Positions 1 through 8,024 of a stretch of 64,000 nt of DNA are shown here, piece after piece; positions within the stretch are counted from its first letter, which is position 1, and each line of letters begins with the position of its first letter. The position numbers were made by a program, and so were the translations under genes. The notes under the pieces were generated by a model. It made no database searches, was not told the origin of the DNA, and was given only the letters and a program-made list of their open reading frames with translations. This DNA comes from Haemophilus parainfluenzae (lineage in GTDB: Bacteria > Pseudomonadota > Gammaproteobacteria > Enterobacterales > Pasteurellaceae): assembly GCF_003252725.1 (NCBI RefSeq), contig NZ_QEPO01000004.1, forward strand, positions 124,001 through 188,000, in the 5' to 3' direction.

Positions 1-371
1 GTCTACGTGGTTTGACAGATTACCTTAATAAGGTGTCAGTGCCGCCACTTTTAAATGAAGGGAAGCAAGAGTCATTCCTTTCAATCAATTGGAAAACTGA
101 TTGGTTACCGCAAGGTTTTGATTTAATTCGCCAGAATCAAGATGTAATAGATGGTGAAGTGATTGAAAATGCGTTATTTAGTGATGGTCTTTTCACTTTC
201 ACGCTTTATATCAATAAAGCAGATAGCACTGCCGCAAAAGAAAATACATGGAAACAAGGGGCTTATACGATTTACAGTGAAGTCATGGGCGATAAAGAAA
301 TTACCTTTATCGGACAGCTTCCAATTGCTGCAGCTAAACGAATTGTACAAGGCGTAACATTCCTAAAATAA
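1..371 (+). CDS. rseB: Sigma-E regulatory protein RseB, C-terminal part (5' end outside window)
   Basis: RseB binds the periplasmic domain of the anti-sigma factor RseA and protects it from DegS, tuning the sigma-E envelope stress response. The frame is already open at the first base (reading from base 3), so the gene is cut by the window edge and not by mutation. About 122 residues remain and correspond to the C-terminal MucB/RseB domain, with motifs such as SVPPLLNEG and WLPQGFDLI and the closing segment RIVQGVTFLK. In relatives the gene follows rpoE and rseA. A short hairpin lies downstream. Confidence 0.85.
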   Translation, partial: LRGLTDYLNKVSVPPLLNEGKQESFLSINWKTDWLPQGFDLIRQNQDVIDGEVIENALFSDGLFTFTLYINKADSTAAKENTWKQGAYTIYSEVMGDKEITFIGQLPIAAAKRIVQGVTFLK

Positions 372-448
372 TTCAGTAGACGTGAGAAAGTTGCTATTTT
401 GTTTCCCCTTGCTATACTTTCTTCACCTAATGGATTTTGATAGCTAGA

Positions 449-472
449 CCCCGTCCTGCGGGGTTTTGTTTT
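449..472 (+). terminator. Rho-independent terminator after rseB
   Basis: CCCCG and CGGGG pair around a five-base loop and are followed by TTTTGTTTT. The stem is short (5 bp) but GC-only. An uptake sequence begins immediately after it at 476. Confidence 0.55.
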
Positions 473-506
473 ATCAAGTGCGGTCATTTTTCTTAAGGTT
501 TTTACA

Positions 507-1016
507 ATGAACAATCCCCTTCCTCTTCTTGGCATCACAGGTTACAGCGGTAGTGGCAAAACCACATTGCTGGAAAAATTGCTTCCTCAATTAATTAAAA
601 AAGGCCTACGTGTTTCAGTGATTAAGCACAGCCATCACAATGCCCATGTGGATAAAAAGGGCAAAGACAGTTGGCGAATGAAAGAGGCGGGGTCTGCACA
701 AGTTATTATGGCTTGCGATAGTCGTTGGGCATTAATGACAGAAACGCCTCAAGAGCCGGTTTCTTTAGCCTATTTAAGCCAACAATTTGATCGTCATTTA
801 ACGGATTTAGTGTTAGTGGAAGGATTTAAACAAGAACCCATTCCAAAGATTTTGTTGCATCGACAAGAGATGACAAAACCTTTGCCGGAATTAGATGAAA
901 ACGTGTTGGCTTTAGCAACAGATTATTCGCTTGAAACTGACCGCACTTTATTAGATATTAATCACATTGAACAGATCGCTGAGTTTATTTATCAATGGTG
1001 GAAAAAGACGCAGTAA
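507..1016 (+). CDS. mobB: Molybdopterin-guanine dinucleotide biosynthesis adaptor MobB
   Basis: MobB is a small GTP-binding partner of MobA, which makes the bis-MGD cofactor of molybdoenzymes such as nitrate, DMSO and TMAO reductases. The P-loop GYSGSGKTT sits at residues 12-20, followed by the family motifs VIKHSHH and DSWRMKEAGS. The length (169 aa) is normal for MobB. The ATG at 507 has an AAGG element about 10 bases upstream. The last codons overlap the start of the next gene by 22 bp, so the two are probably translated from one message. mobA is not visible in this window. Confidence 0.92.
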   Translation: MNNPLPLLGITGYSGSGKTTLLEKLLPQLIKKGLRVSVIKHSHHNAHVDKKGKDSWRMKEAGSAQVIMACDSRWALMTETPQEPVSLAYLSQQFDRHLTDLVLVEGFKQEPIPKILLHRQEMTKPLPELDENVLALATDYSLETDRTLLDINHIEQIAEFIYQWWKKTQ

Positions 1017-2404
1017 TAGAAAGTCAGTACTATAAAGGGCTGGCTTGGGTGGCTTCCATGGCTTTGTTTATGCAAAGCTTGGATGCGACTATTTTAAATA
1101 CTGCCTTACCAACTATTGCAACAGATCTACAAACCCCCGTCTTTGAAATGCAAATGGCGATTATCGCCTATTCTCTGGCCGTTGCTTTATTTATTCCTTT
1201 AACTGCTTGGGCGGCAGCGAAATTTGGTACACTCACTGTTTTCCGCTCTGCTGTTTTTACCTTTGTATTTGGCTCGGTAGCTTGTGCGATGGCCACTTCT
1301 CTAGAAACTCTTGTATTCGCACGGATTCTCCAAGGTATCGGTGGTGCATTTATGATGCCGGTTGCTCGTCTTGCGATTATTCAAACCGTACCGAAAAACC
1401 AATTGATTAATGCCTGGAATTTAATGGCAACAGCTGGACTCATTGGCCCTATTCTTGGCCCGATTTTAGGTGGTTGGCTTGTGGTGCATACCTCATGGCA
1501 TTGGATTTTCTTAATTAATATTCCTATTGGTATGTTAGGCTTTTGGGCGGCGGCTAAAGTGATGGGAAATCATAAGGGTAATGCGTCTAAGTTAGACTGG
1601 ACGGGATTTTTACTCTTTGCATTTGGTTTAGTGGGTTTAACGCTCGGGCTTGATTTACTCGGTGAAAGTCAGAGTGATCGCATAACCACATATAGTGCAT
1701 TAGCGATTGGCATGGCATTATTGATGGCTTATTATTTTTATGCGAAAGGTAATGATCGTGCCATTTTGCCGTTATCTCTTTTCAATACAAGAACATTTCG
1801 ATTAGGCATTGCCGCCAATATCTTTATTCGTCTTTCCGGTTCGGCTGTGCCGTTCTTATTGCCATTAATGTTCCAACTTTCTTTTGGTTATTCAGCTGAA
1901 GAGTCAGGCTGGTTGCTTGCCCCCATTGCGCTAATGTCTGTCGTATTTAAACGTTTTATTGGACACATCTTAAATATCTTAGGTTATAAAACCACGTTAA
2001 TTTTATCGTCACTTTTAATGGCTGGTTCAACAGTTTCCATGTCATGGCTTGATACCTCATCATCCACAACATGGATTATATGTAATTTGATGTGGTACGG
2101 TGCTTGCATGTCGATGATTTTTAGTTCAATTAATACACTTACTGTTGGCGATCTATCACAGGAACAAAGTGGTACAGGTTCAACCTTGCTGAGTATTGTG
2201 CAACAAGTGGGGATTGGGTTTGGTATCGCTGTGGCATCTATTATTTTGACGTTATACCGTCAATTTGTTGGTAATGAAGGGGATGCATTACAACACGCTT
2301 TCAGTTACACGTTTCTGACGACTTCCATTTTTGCTATCGCATTAGTTTGGATATTGAGTTATTTACGTAAAACAGATGGAGATCATTTGCGGAAAAAACG
2401 CTGA
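995..2404 (+). CDS. MFS efflux transporter, DHA2 (MdtD-like) family
   Basis: This 469-residue membrane protein has the many hydrophobic helices and N-terminal motif (ALFMQSLDATILNTALPTI) of the 14-helix DHA2 drug:H+ antiporters, closest in length and sequence feel to E. coli MdtD. The motif ARILQGIGGAFMMPVAR is also typical. The start chosen lies inside mobB and gives a short cytoplasmic tail before helix 1; a later Met would cut into helix 1. Co-transcription with mobB appears positional, not functional. The same neighbour pair, followed by hbpA, occurs in H. influenzae as I recall it. The substrate cannot be read from sequence. Confidence 0.82.
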   Translation: MVEKDAVIESQYYKGLAWVASMALFMQSLDATILNTALPTIATDLQTPVFEMQMAIIAYSLAVALFIPLTAWAAAKFGTLTVFRSAVFTFVFGSVACAMATSLETLVFARILQGIGGAFMMPVARLAIIQTVPKNQLINAWNLMATAGLIGPILGPILGGWLVVHTSWHWIFLINIPIGMLGFWAAAKVMGNHKGNASKLDWTGFLLFAFGLVGLTLGLDLLGESQSDRITTYSALAIGMALLMAYYFYAKGNDRAILPLSLFNTRTFRLGIAANIFIRLSGSAVPFLLPLMFQLSFGYSAEESGWLLAPIALMSVVFKRFIGHILNILGYKTTLILSSLLMAGSTVSMSWLDTSSSTTWIICNLMWYGACMSMIFSSINTLTVGDLSQEQSGTGSTLLSIVQQVGIGFGIAVASIILTLYRQFVGNEGDALQHAFSYTFLTTSIFAIALVWILSYLRKTDGDHLRKKR

Positions 2405-2537
2405 TATTGAATGCCTTAGTTTAATTTGTTATAAGAAAGATCTTTTTCTTATTTCGTAAAAGTTTGATTTGCTTATATCTTAGGTAAAATTTTATATTTA
2501 TGTTTGGGTGTTACACCCGATTAAAGAAGGAAAACTT

Positions 2538-4184
2538 ATGAAATTAAAAGCGACCTTAACTCTTATTGCAGCCAGTTTATTTTTAGCAGCTTGTGATCAA
2601 TCTGGTTCTGCGGCAAAAGAAAATGCAAAAGCAGAAACAGCAAAACCTTCAGGTAATAACACATTTGTGTACTGTACAGCGAAAGCACCACTTAGCTTTA
2701 GCCCGGCGTTGGTAATGGAAGGCACATCTTACAATGCGAGTTCACAACAAGTGTATAACCGTTTGGTTGAGTTCAAAAAAGGTTCGACTGACCTTGAGCC
2801 AGCATTGGCTGAAAGTTGGGAGATCAGTGATGATGGTTTAACTTATACGTTCCATTTGCGTAAAGGGGTGAAATTCCATACGACAAAAGAATTTACGCCA
2901 ACACGTGATTTTAATGCGGATGATGTGATCTTTTCTTTCCAACGTCAGTTAGATCCTAACCACCCTTATCACAACGTATCGAAAGGGACTTATCCGTATT
3001 TCAAAGCAATGAAATTCCCAGATTTATTAAAATCAGTTGAGAAAGTGGATGACAATACCGTTCGTATTACTTTGAATAAAAAAGATGCGACTTTCTTAGC
3101 AAGCTTGGGTATGGACTTTATCTCTATTTACTCCGCTGAATATGCAGATGCGATGCTGAAAGCGGGTAAACCAGAAACGATCGATAACAAACCAGTTGGG
3201 ACAGGTCCGTTTATTTTTGTGGATTACAAAACTGACCAAGCGGCACAATATGTAGCAAATGAAACCTATTGGAAAGGTCGTACACCACTTGATCGTTTAG
3301 TGATTAGCATCGTACCCGATGCGACTACACGTTATGCGAAGTTACAAGCGGGTTCTTGTGATTTAATTCTCTTCCCGAATGTGGCGGATTTAGCCAAAAT
3401 GAAAACTGATCCAAAAGTACAGCTTTTGGAACAAAAAGGTTTGAACGTGGCATATATCGCATTCAATACAGAAAAAGCACCGTTTGATAATGTGAAAGTA
3501 CGCCAAGCATTGAACTATGCTGTAGATAAAAAAGCAATTATTGAAGCGGTTTATCAAGGTGCGGGCACTGCAGCGAAAAACCCACTACCGCCAACAATTT
3601 GGAGTTATAACGACGAAATCCAAGATTATCCGTATGATCCAGAGAAAGCGAAACAGCTTTTAGCGGAAGCAGGTTATCCAAACGGTTTTGAAACTGATTT
3701 CTGGATTCAACCAGTGGTACGTGCGTCTAATCCAAATCCAAAACGTATGGCTGAACTTGTGATGGCTGACTGGGCGAAAGTAGGTGTAAAAGCAAATCCA
3801 GTAACGTTTGAATGGGCTGATTATCAAAAACGTGCTAAAGCAGGTGAATTAACGGCAGGTATCTTCGGTTGGTCAGGTGATAACGGTGATCCGGATAACT
3901 TCCTTTCTCCATTACTTGCAAGTGCTAATGCGGGTAACTCAAACTTTGCTCGTTTCAAAAATGCAGAATTTGATGCCTTATTAGATAAAGCGATTGGCTT
4001 AACTAATAAAGAAGAACGTGCGGCACTTTATAAACAAGCACAAGTGATTTTCCATGAACAAGCACCATGGATTCCAGTTGCTCACTCTGTTGGTTTCGCA
4101 CCACTTAGTCCTCGCGTAAAAGGCTACGTACAAAGTCCATTCGGCTACGATGCATTTTATGGTGTGAGTGTTGATGGTAAATAA
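2538..4184 (+). CDS. hbpA: Heme/glutathione-binding lipoprotein HbpA (GbpA), ABC importer subunit
   Basis: A family 5 solute-binding lipoprotein of 548 residues, very close to the H. influenzae protein first called heme-binding protein A. That protein was later shown to bind glutathione and deliver it to the Dpp permease. The lipobox LAAC places the lipidated cysteine at residue 19. The peptide-binding-protein signature follows, including YNRLVEFKKGSTDLEPALAES. The start at 2538 has AAGGAAAACTT directly upstream and the cleanest signal peptide; an in-frame ATG 30 bases earlier would add ten charged residues before it. No permease or ATPase gene is adjacent, as in H. influenzae. A strong terminator follows. 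Confidence 0.93.
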   Translation: MKLKATLTLIAASLFLAACDQSGSAAKENAKAETAKPSGNNTFVYCTAKAPLSFSPALVMEGTSYNASSQQVYNRLVEFKKGSTDLEPALAESWEISDDGLTYTFHLRKGVKFHTTKEFTPTRDFNADDVIFSFQRQLDPNHPYHNVSKGTYPYFKAMKFPDLLKSVEKVDDNTVRITLNKKDATFLASLGMDFISIYSAEYADAMLKAGKPETIDNKPVGTGPFIFVDYKTDQAAQYVANETYWKGRTPLDRLVISIVPDATTRYAKLQAGSCDLILFPNVADLAKMKTDPKVQLLEQKGLNVAYIAFNTEKAPFDNVKVRQALNYAVDKKAIIEAVYQGAGTAAKNPLPPTIWSYNDEIQDYPYDPEKAKQLLAEAGYPNGFETDFWIQPVVRASNPNPKRMAELVMADWAKVGVKANPVTFEWADYQKRAKAGELTAGIFGWSGDNGDPDNFLSPLLASANAGNSNFARFKNAEFDALLDKAIGLTNKEERAALYKQAQVIFHEQAPWIPVAHSVGFAPLSPRVKGYVQSPFGYDAFYGVSVDGK

Positions 4185-4200
4185 TTAACGGACTATACTA

Positions 4201-4231
4201 GCCCTTGCAGTTGCAAGGGCTTTTTGTTTTC
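4201..4231 (+). terminator. Rho-independent terminator after hbpA
   Basis: GCCCTTGCA and TGCAAGGGC form a perfect inverted repeat (functionally an 8-bp stem with a 4-base loop) followed by TTTTTGTTTT. It separates hbpA from pdxH. Confidence 0.9.
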
Positions 4232-4250
4232 AAGCAAAAGGAGAAAGAAA

Positions 4251-4883
4251 ATGGACTTACATGATATTCGTGAGGATTATTGCAAACAGGCGCTTTCTCA
4301 GCATGATTGCGATCCCAATCCCATAAAACAATTTGAAAAATGGCTCAACGAAGCGATTACCGCCAAAGTAAACGAGCCAACAGGTGTTAATGTTGCGACA
4401 GTCAATGAAGATGGTCGGCCAACAAGTCGAATGGTGCTGTTGAAAGAAGTGAACGAACAAGGCTTTGTATTTTTTACGAATTATCACAGCCGAAAAGGTC
4501 GCGCCATAGAACATAATCCTTTCGTTGCCCTAACATTCTTTTGGCCTGAATTAGAACGTTCTGTTCGTATTGAGGGCAAAGCTGAAAAAATCTCGCCTGA
4601 ACAATCAGATGAATATTTTGCAACGCGCCCTTACACCAGCCGAATTGGCGCTTGGGCCAGCGAGCAAAGTGCGGTCATTTCTAGCCATAAATCTTTATTA
4701 GCGAAAGCAGCTCTGATTGCAGCAAAACACCCCCTAAACGTCCCTCGTCCACCACATTGGGGTGGCTATCTTGTGATTCCTGATCGCATTGAATTCTGGC
4801 AAGGTCGCCCAAGTCGTTTACATGACCGAATTTGTTATTTATACAATGAGGGGAAATGGGAAAGAGAGCGGTTATCGCCGTAA
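4251..4883 (+). CDS. pdxH: Pyridoxine/pyridoxamine 5'-phosphate oxidase
   Basis: This FMN enzyme oxidises pyridoxine or pyridoxamine 5'-phosphate to pyridoxal 5'-phosphate, the last step of vitamin B6 synthesis and salvage. The 210-residue product carries the FMN-binding stretches RMVLLK and [10 protein letters not shown], the HWGGY motif, the substrate-binding segment [13 protein letters not shown] and the conserved C-terminal RLSP. The start at 4251 is preceded by GGAGAAAGAAA; the reading frame opens 27 bases earlier inside the hbpA terminator, which I reject. It stands alone between two terminators. Confidence 0.95.
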   Translation: MDLHDIREDYCKQALSQHDCDPNPIKQFEKWLNEAITAKVNEPTGVNVATVNEDGRPTSRMVLLKEVNEQGFVFFTNYHSRKGRAIEHNPFVALTFFWPELERSVRIEGKAEKISPEQSDEYFATRPYTSRIGAWASEQSAVISSHKSLLAKAALIAAKHPLNVPRPPHWGGYLVIPDRIEFWQGRPSRLHDRICYLYNEGKWERERLSP

Positions 4884-4909
4884 GTTTCTTCAAAAATATG
4901 TAAAAAAAT

Positions 4910-4949
4910 AACCGCACTTTGATTTGGTAACCAAAGTGCGGTTTATTTT
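4910..4949. terminator. Bidirectional terminator made of an inverted uptake-sequence pair
   Basis: AACCGCACTTTG and CAAAGTGCGGTT form a 12-bp perfect stem with T-rich tails. It lies between the convergent pdxH and nanY-like genes and can serve both strands. Confidence 0.85.
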
Positions 4950-4959
4950 TACGTTATTT

Positions 4960-6066
4960 TTATTTACCGATGATTTCTGCCAACTCAACTTTGCGGTTTT
5001 CGTAACGAGAACGGGTACATGCATCGGCTGTGGCGATAGCCGCACGGGCAGCTTCACCAGTGAGTAATTTTACAAACTCCTCAGTTGGTTCCATACCATG
5101 AAGAATATCGTTTAAATAACGCATTTCTTTTTTCATGATAGAACTCAACCAGAGCGGTGTGCGTTTGCCTGGTTTACCATATTGAATTGCACCATCCATT
5201 TCTGTGCTGTTGTAAATACGGGTGCGGTCATCGTCTTCTTCTTGGGTTTCGTGAATGAGGAAATAGGTGTCTTTTCCATCCACGCGAAGGGTACCTTTGG
5301 TATTGTACATATCAAGTTTGATCGCACCTTTTTCCCCTTGAATTAATACATAATGCTCACCCCAACGGAAAGCGGAACCCCATTCTAGAACTGCGAAGCG
5401 ATTATCATCATATTCCATGGTGACAAAAATCATATCGTCTTCATCACCGAATTTTTCGCCTTTGTGTGCAACATTGGCGGCTGCCATGGTAACGGTTTTT
5501 GGCATGCCGCCCATAATGAATTGTACGCAGTCTAATTCGTGAATATGGTGGTATAAGTGACCGCCAGATTTTTCACGGATTTTTTTCCATGAAATGGTTG
5601 GTTGTTGTTCTTCCCAGCCGTTACGTGCGGTGTGACAATAAAGCACTTTACCGATCACGCCTTGATTGATTAATTCTTTGGCGTGGTGAACACCGTTAAA
5701 GAAGTTCATTACATGGCCAGCCATAAAGGTAACGCCATTTTCTTCGCAAGCGCGGACCATGTCGTCACAGTCTTGATAACTTAAGGCGATTGGTTTTTCA
5801 CAGAAAACGTGTTTTTTGTTTTTCGCTGATAGGATTACCGGTTCTTTGTGTAAGTAGTTTGGGGTGGCGACAATTACGCAATCCACATCAGGTGATGTGA
5901 CCAATTCTTCAAGAGATTTTGCCGCTACGCATTGTAATTCTTGAGCAATGGTTTCACCATTTTCAGGGTCATATACCATGGTAATCTGTGCATCATCAAA
6001 TTCATTCATGAAACGGGCTAAATCTGCACCAAAATAGCCAACGCCAACAACACCATATCGCATCAT
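4960..6066 (-). CDS. nanY: Gfo/Idh/MocA oxidoreductase, NanY/YjhC-like (2,7-anhydro-Neu5Ac)
   Basis: A 368-residue NAD-dependent oxidoreductase. It strongly resembles E. coli YjhC (NanY) as I remember that sequence, for example GVVGVGYFGA, VYDPENGE, HKEPVI and HETQEEDDD. YjhC and RgNanOx convert 2,7-anhydro-N-acetylneuraminate to Neu5Ac through an oxidation-reduction cycle. Visible here are the Rossmann motif GVGYFG (8-13), the family EKP motif (90-92) and GGHLYHHIHELD (168-179), which holds the likely catalytic histidines. The ATG at 6066 has AAGGAG six bases upstream. It is the last gene of a three-gene operon after a GntR regulator and a paralogous oxidoreductase. The substrate is inferred from similarity and from the divergent NanX-like gene. 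Confidence 0.8.
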   Translation of the reverse strand: MMRYGVVGVGYFGADLARFMNEFDDAQITMVYDPENGETIAQELQCVAAKSLEELVTSPDVDCVIVATPNYLHKEPVILSAKNKKHVFCEKPIALSYQDCDDMVRACEENGVTFMAGHVMNFFNGVHHAKELINQGVIGKVLYCHTARNGWEEQQPTISWKKIREKSGGHLYHHIHELDCVQFIMGGMPKTVTMAAANVAHKGEKFGDEDDMIFVTMEYDDNRFAVLEWGSAFRWGEHYVLIQGEKGAIKLDMYNTKGTLRVDGKDTYFLIHETQEEDDDRTRIYNSTEMDGAIQYGKPGKRTPLWLSSIMKKEMRYLNDILHGMEPTEEFVKLLTGEAARAAIATADACTRSRYENRKVELAEIIGK

Positions 6067-6076
6067 AATAAACTCC

Positions 6077-7150
6077 TTATTTTTTCACTGAGATTTGTTT
6101 TTCTGTTACCATGGATTGCTTCGCTGCTTCTGCAACTTCGATGGCTTCAGTTAAACATAGACTTAATGGGCTGGTTTTTCCTTGTGTTAAGTGCTCTACC
6201 ACGCTTTGCACTTCGATTTCAGCCGCTCGGCTTAACCAAAGTTGGCAAGGTGCGTGGGTGACATTATATTGCTGTGTACCTTTTGCACTTTCGCGTAAAG
6301 ATAAATCAGCCTCAAATTCATCAAATAAATCAACGTGTTCTATTTTTCCATCTAGATAATTAAATGTGACACTTGAGGTAAAGAAATTGACTTCAATCAC
6401 ACCATTTTCACCATGAATTTGAATGCCCCATTGGTGTAACCGATAAGCGGTGCCCATTTCGAGCGAACCTAACACGCCATTTTTAAAACGTAATAACAAC
6501 TGCAACACATCACGGCTATCTGGCGTATCGTGATGCGCTTGATTAGCTGCCTGAGCAAAAACAGCCTCAATATCGCCTAGTAACCAACAGAGTAAATCCA
6601 ATTCATGAATGAGGTGGAAAAGCTCACCGCCCGTAAGATTGGCATCTAATTTCCACCATTCTTTATTTGGTAGGTTTTCAATCCAACGCTGACGCATGGC
6701 TCGTGCTACAGTAATGCGGCCTAATTTTCCTTGTTCTAAAGCCGCTTTGACTTTTAACATGCCAGGTAACGTACGCTCTAAATGGCCTACAAAAATGAAT
6801 TTGCCTTTTTCTTCAGCAAGACGGCGTAAATGTTGGCCTTGAGAAGAGCTTAAGGTAAAAGGTGTTTCAATAAAGACATGACAGCCAGCGTTTAACGCTA
6901 AGATTGCTGGGGAATAATGGGCGTAGTTTGGTGTGGCGATAACCACTAAATCAGGTTTGGTTTCAGCCAACATTTCTTCCACACTAAAAAAGGCTTGGCT
7001 GCCATATTGATCTGCAAGTTTTTGTGCAAGAGAAGGGTTGATATCGGTCACCGCAATTAAGTTTGCTTGGGCTTTGTCAAATGCTGAAGCTAACTGAACA
7101 CCAAAAAATCCGCAGCCGATTAAGGCAATGTTTAATCCATTAGTTTGCAT
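6077..7150 (-). CDS. Second Gfo/Idh/MocA-family oxidoreductase with variant ETP motif
   Basis: A 357-residue paralogue of the downstream nanY-like gene, ten bases away. The N-terminal Rossmann motif is GCGFFG (12-17) and the C-terminal alpha/beta domain keeps GGELFHLIHELD (174-185). The usual EKP motif reads ETP (95-97), so the lysine normally placed near the nicotinamide and substrate is a threonine. It may be a changed-function enzyme or a partner subunit. Two adjacent ATGs exist (7153 and 7150); I prefer 7150 because AGGAGG then lies five bases upstream. The first codons overlap the end of the GntR gene, implying translational coupling. Its substrate is unknown. Confidence 0.75.
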   Translation of the reverse strand: MQTNGLNIALIGCGFFGVQLASAFDKAQANLIAVTDINPSLAQKLADQYGSQAFFSVEEMLAETKPDLVVIATPNYAHYSPAILALNAGCHVFIETPFTLSSSQGQHLRRLAEEKGKFIFVGHLERTLPGMLKVKAALEQGKLGRITVARAMRQRWIENLPNKEWWKLDANLTGGELFHLIHELDLLCWLLGDIEAVFAQAANQAHHDTPDSRDVLQLLLRFKNGVLGSLEMGTAYRLHQWGIQIHGENGVIEVNFFTSSVTFNYLDGKIEHVDLFDEFEADLSLRESAKGTQQYNVTHAPCQLWLSRAAEIEVQSVVEHLTQGKTSPLSLCLTEAIEVAEAAKQSMVTEKQISVKK

Positions 7151-7862
7151 CATGCCCTCCTTGTTGTAAGCGTTGGCGAATACTTTGGAAATACTGCAAG
7201 ATCGCGCGTTGCATCCGTACCAAATCATGTGCTTCTACGGCATCAATTAATTCGCGATGTTGCATGGCTGATTTTTCAGGCGAAAGTGTTGGTGGCGGTA
7301 AGCCTTTTTCCACTTGTTGATAAATTTGCCAAAACGCATCTAAATATTGAATCAGTAATGGGTTATTTAATGGTTCATAAAGTCTTAAATGAATGTGGTA
7401 TTCATCTTTTGGGGAAAATTTTTGCTCACGGGCATTTTTTTCCATATTGGCCACTGATTTTTGCAAAAGTGCGGTCTGTTCTTGGCTAATTTTTCCTAAC
7501 ACCATTGGAGCAAAGCCGTATTCCAAAATTTCCCGAATATCCAAAATATTAATCAGCTGATTATGATCATTATGCAAATTCAGTTGGGTGTGAAAACTTA
7601 ATCCACGAATCATGGGTACAAGAGATGATTCACTCACAAAGGTACCGACGCCATGGCGAATGTCTAAAATGTGTAGCGCCTCTAATGATTTAATGGCTTC
7701 ACGTAAACTGGAACGGCTCACTCCGAGCTGTTCAATCAGTTCATTTTCTGTTGGCATCAAATCGCCAGATTTAAGATTTTGTTTGATGATGAGCGATTTG
7801 ATTTTATCCTGCAAAACGAGACTTGCTTCTTTTTTACTTGTTTTTTTCATTTCTGTTCTCAT
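7140..7862 (-). CDS. GntR-family (FadR/FCD subfamily) transcriptional regulator
   Basis: This 240-residue protein has an N-terminal winged helix-turn-helix (about 15-76; PTENELIEQLGVSRSSLREAI is the recognition region) and a C-terminal all-helical FCD effector domain, where D..H and H..L metal/ligand-binding residues can be picked out. E. coli NanR, the sialic acid regulator, belongs to the same subfamily, so a sialic-acid-derived effector is plausible here but not shown. It is the first gene of the operon with the two oxidoreductases and faces away from the NanX-like gene. The start could be 7862 or 7850; neither has a strong ribosome site. Confidence 0.8.
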   Translation of the reverse strand: MRTEMKKTSKKEASLVLQDKIKSLIIKQNLKSGDLMPTENELIEQLGVSRSSLREAIKSLEALHILDIRHGVGTFVSESSLVPMIRGLSFHTQLNLHNDHNQLINILDIREILEYGFAPMVLGKISQEQTALLQKSVANMEKNAREQKFSPKDEYHIHLRLYEPLNNPLLIQYLDAFWQIYQQVEKGLPPPTLSPEKSAMQHRELIDAVEAHDLVRMQRAILQYFQSIRQRLQQGGHDAN

Positions 7863-7884
7863 TTTCTAATCTATTTTCTGAATT

Positions 7885-7900
7885 TGTGATCCAGCTCTCA
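7885..7900. promoter_or_regulatory. Candidate CRP site 1 in the GntR/nanX intergenic region
   Basis: TGTGATCCAGCTCTCA matches TGTGA-N6-TCACA at 9 of 10 positions. It lies close before the GntR gene start and about 53 bases upstream of the predicted nanX start point. Confidence 0.45.
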
Positions 7901-7910
7901 TTCTCTCTAA

Positions 7911-7939
7911 TTGACATAAGACATCATACGTCTTATCTT
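7911..7939 (+). promoter_or_regulatory. nanX-like promoter with operator palindrome in its spacer
   Basis: TTGACA (7911-7916) and TATCTT (7934-7939) are 17 bases apart, a standard sigma-70 layout pointing to the NanX-like gene. A perfect inverted repeat, ATAAGAC and GTCTTAT with a 7-base centre (7916-7936), fills the spacer. A protein bound there would block RNA polymerase, so this is the likely operator for the divergent GntR regulator. The predicted leader is about 79 nt. Confidence 0.6.
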
Positions 7940-7977
7940 TATTTATGCAAGCAGAAATTAGCAGTGATTTTAAATTC

Positions 7978-7993
7978 TGTGATCTATACCACA
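7978..7993. promoter_or_regulatory. Candidate CRP site 2 in the GntR/nanX intergenic region
   Basis: TGTGATCTATACCACA matches TGTGA-N6-TCACA at 9 of 10 positions and has A/T-rich flanks. It lies downstream of the predicted nanX start point, so it would act on the GntR promoter or as a roadblock or loop partner with site 1. Confidence 0.5.
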
Positions 7994-8024
7994 AAATTCT
8001 CAAATACAAGGAAGGGAGGTTGTT

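Noticed and set aside
1-371. rseB as a truncated pseudogene
   Set aside because: The frame is open to the first base, so the cut is the window edge. The same holds for the ClC gene at 64000.
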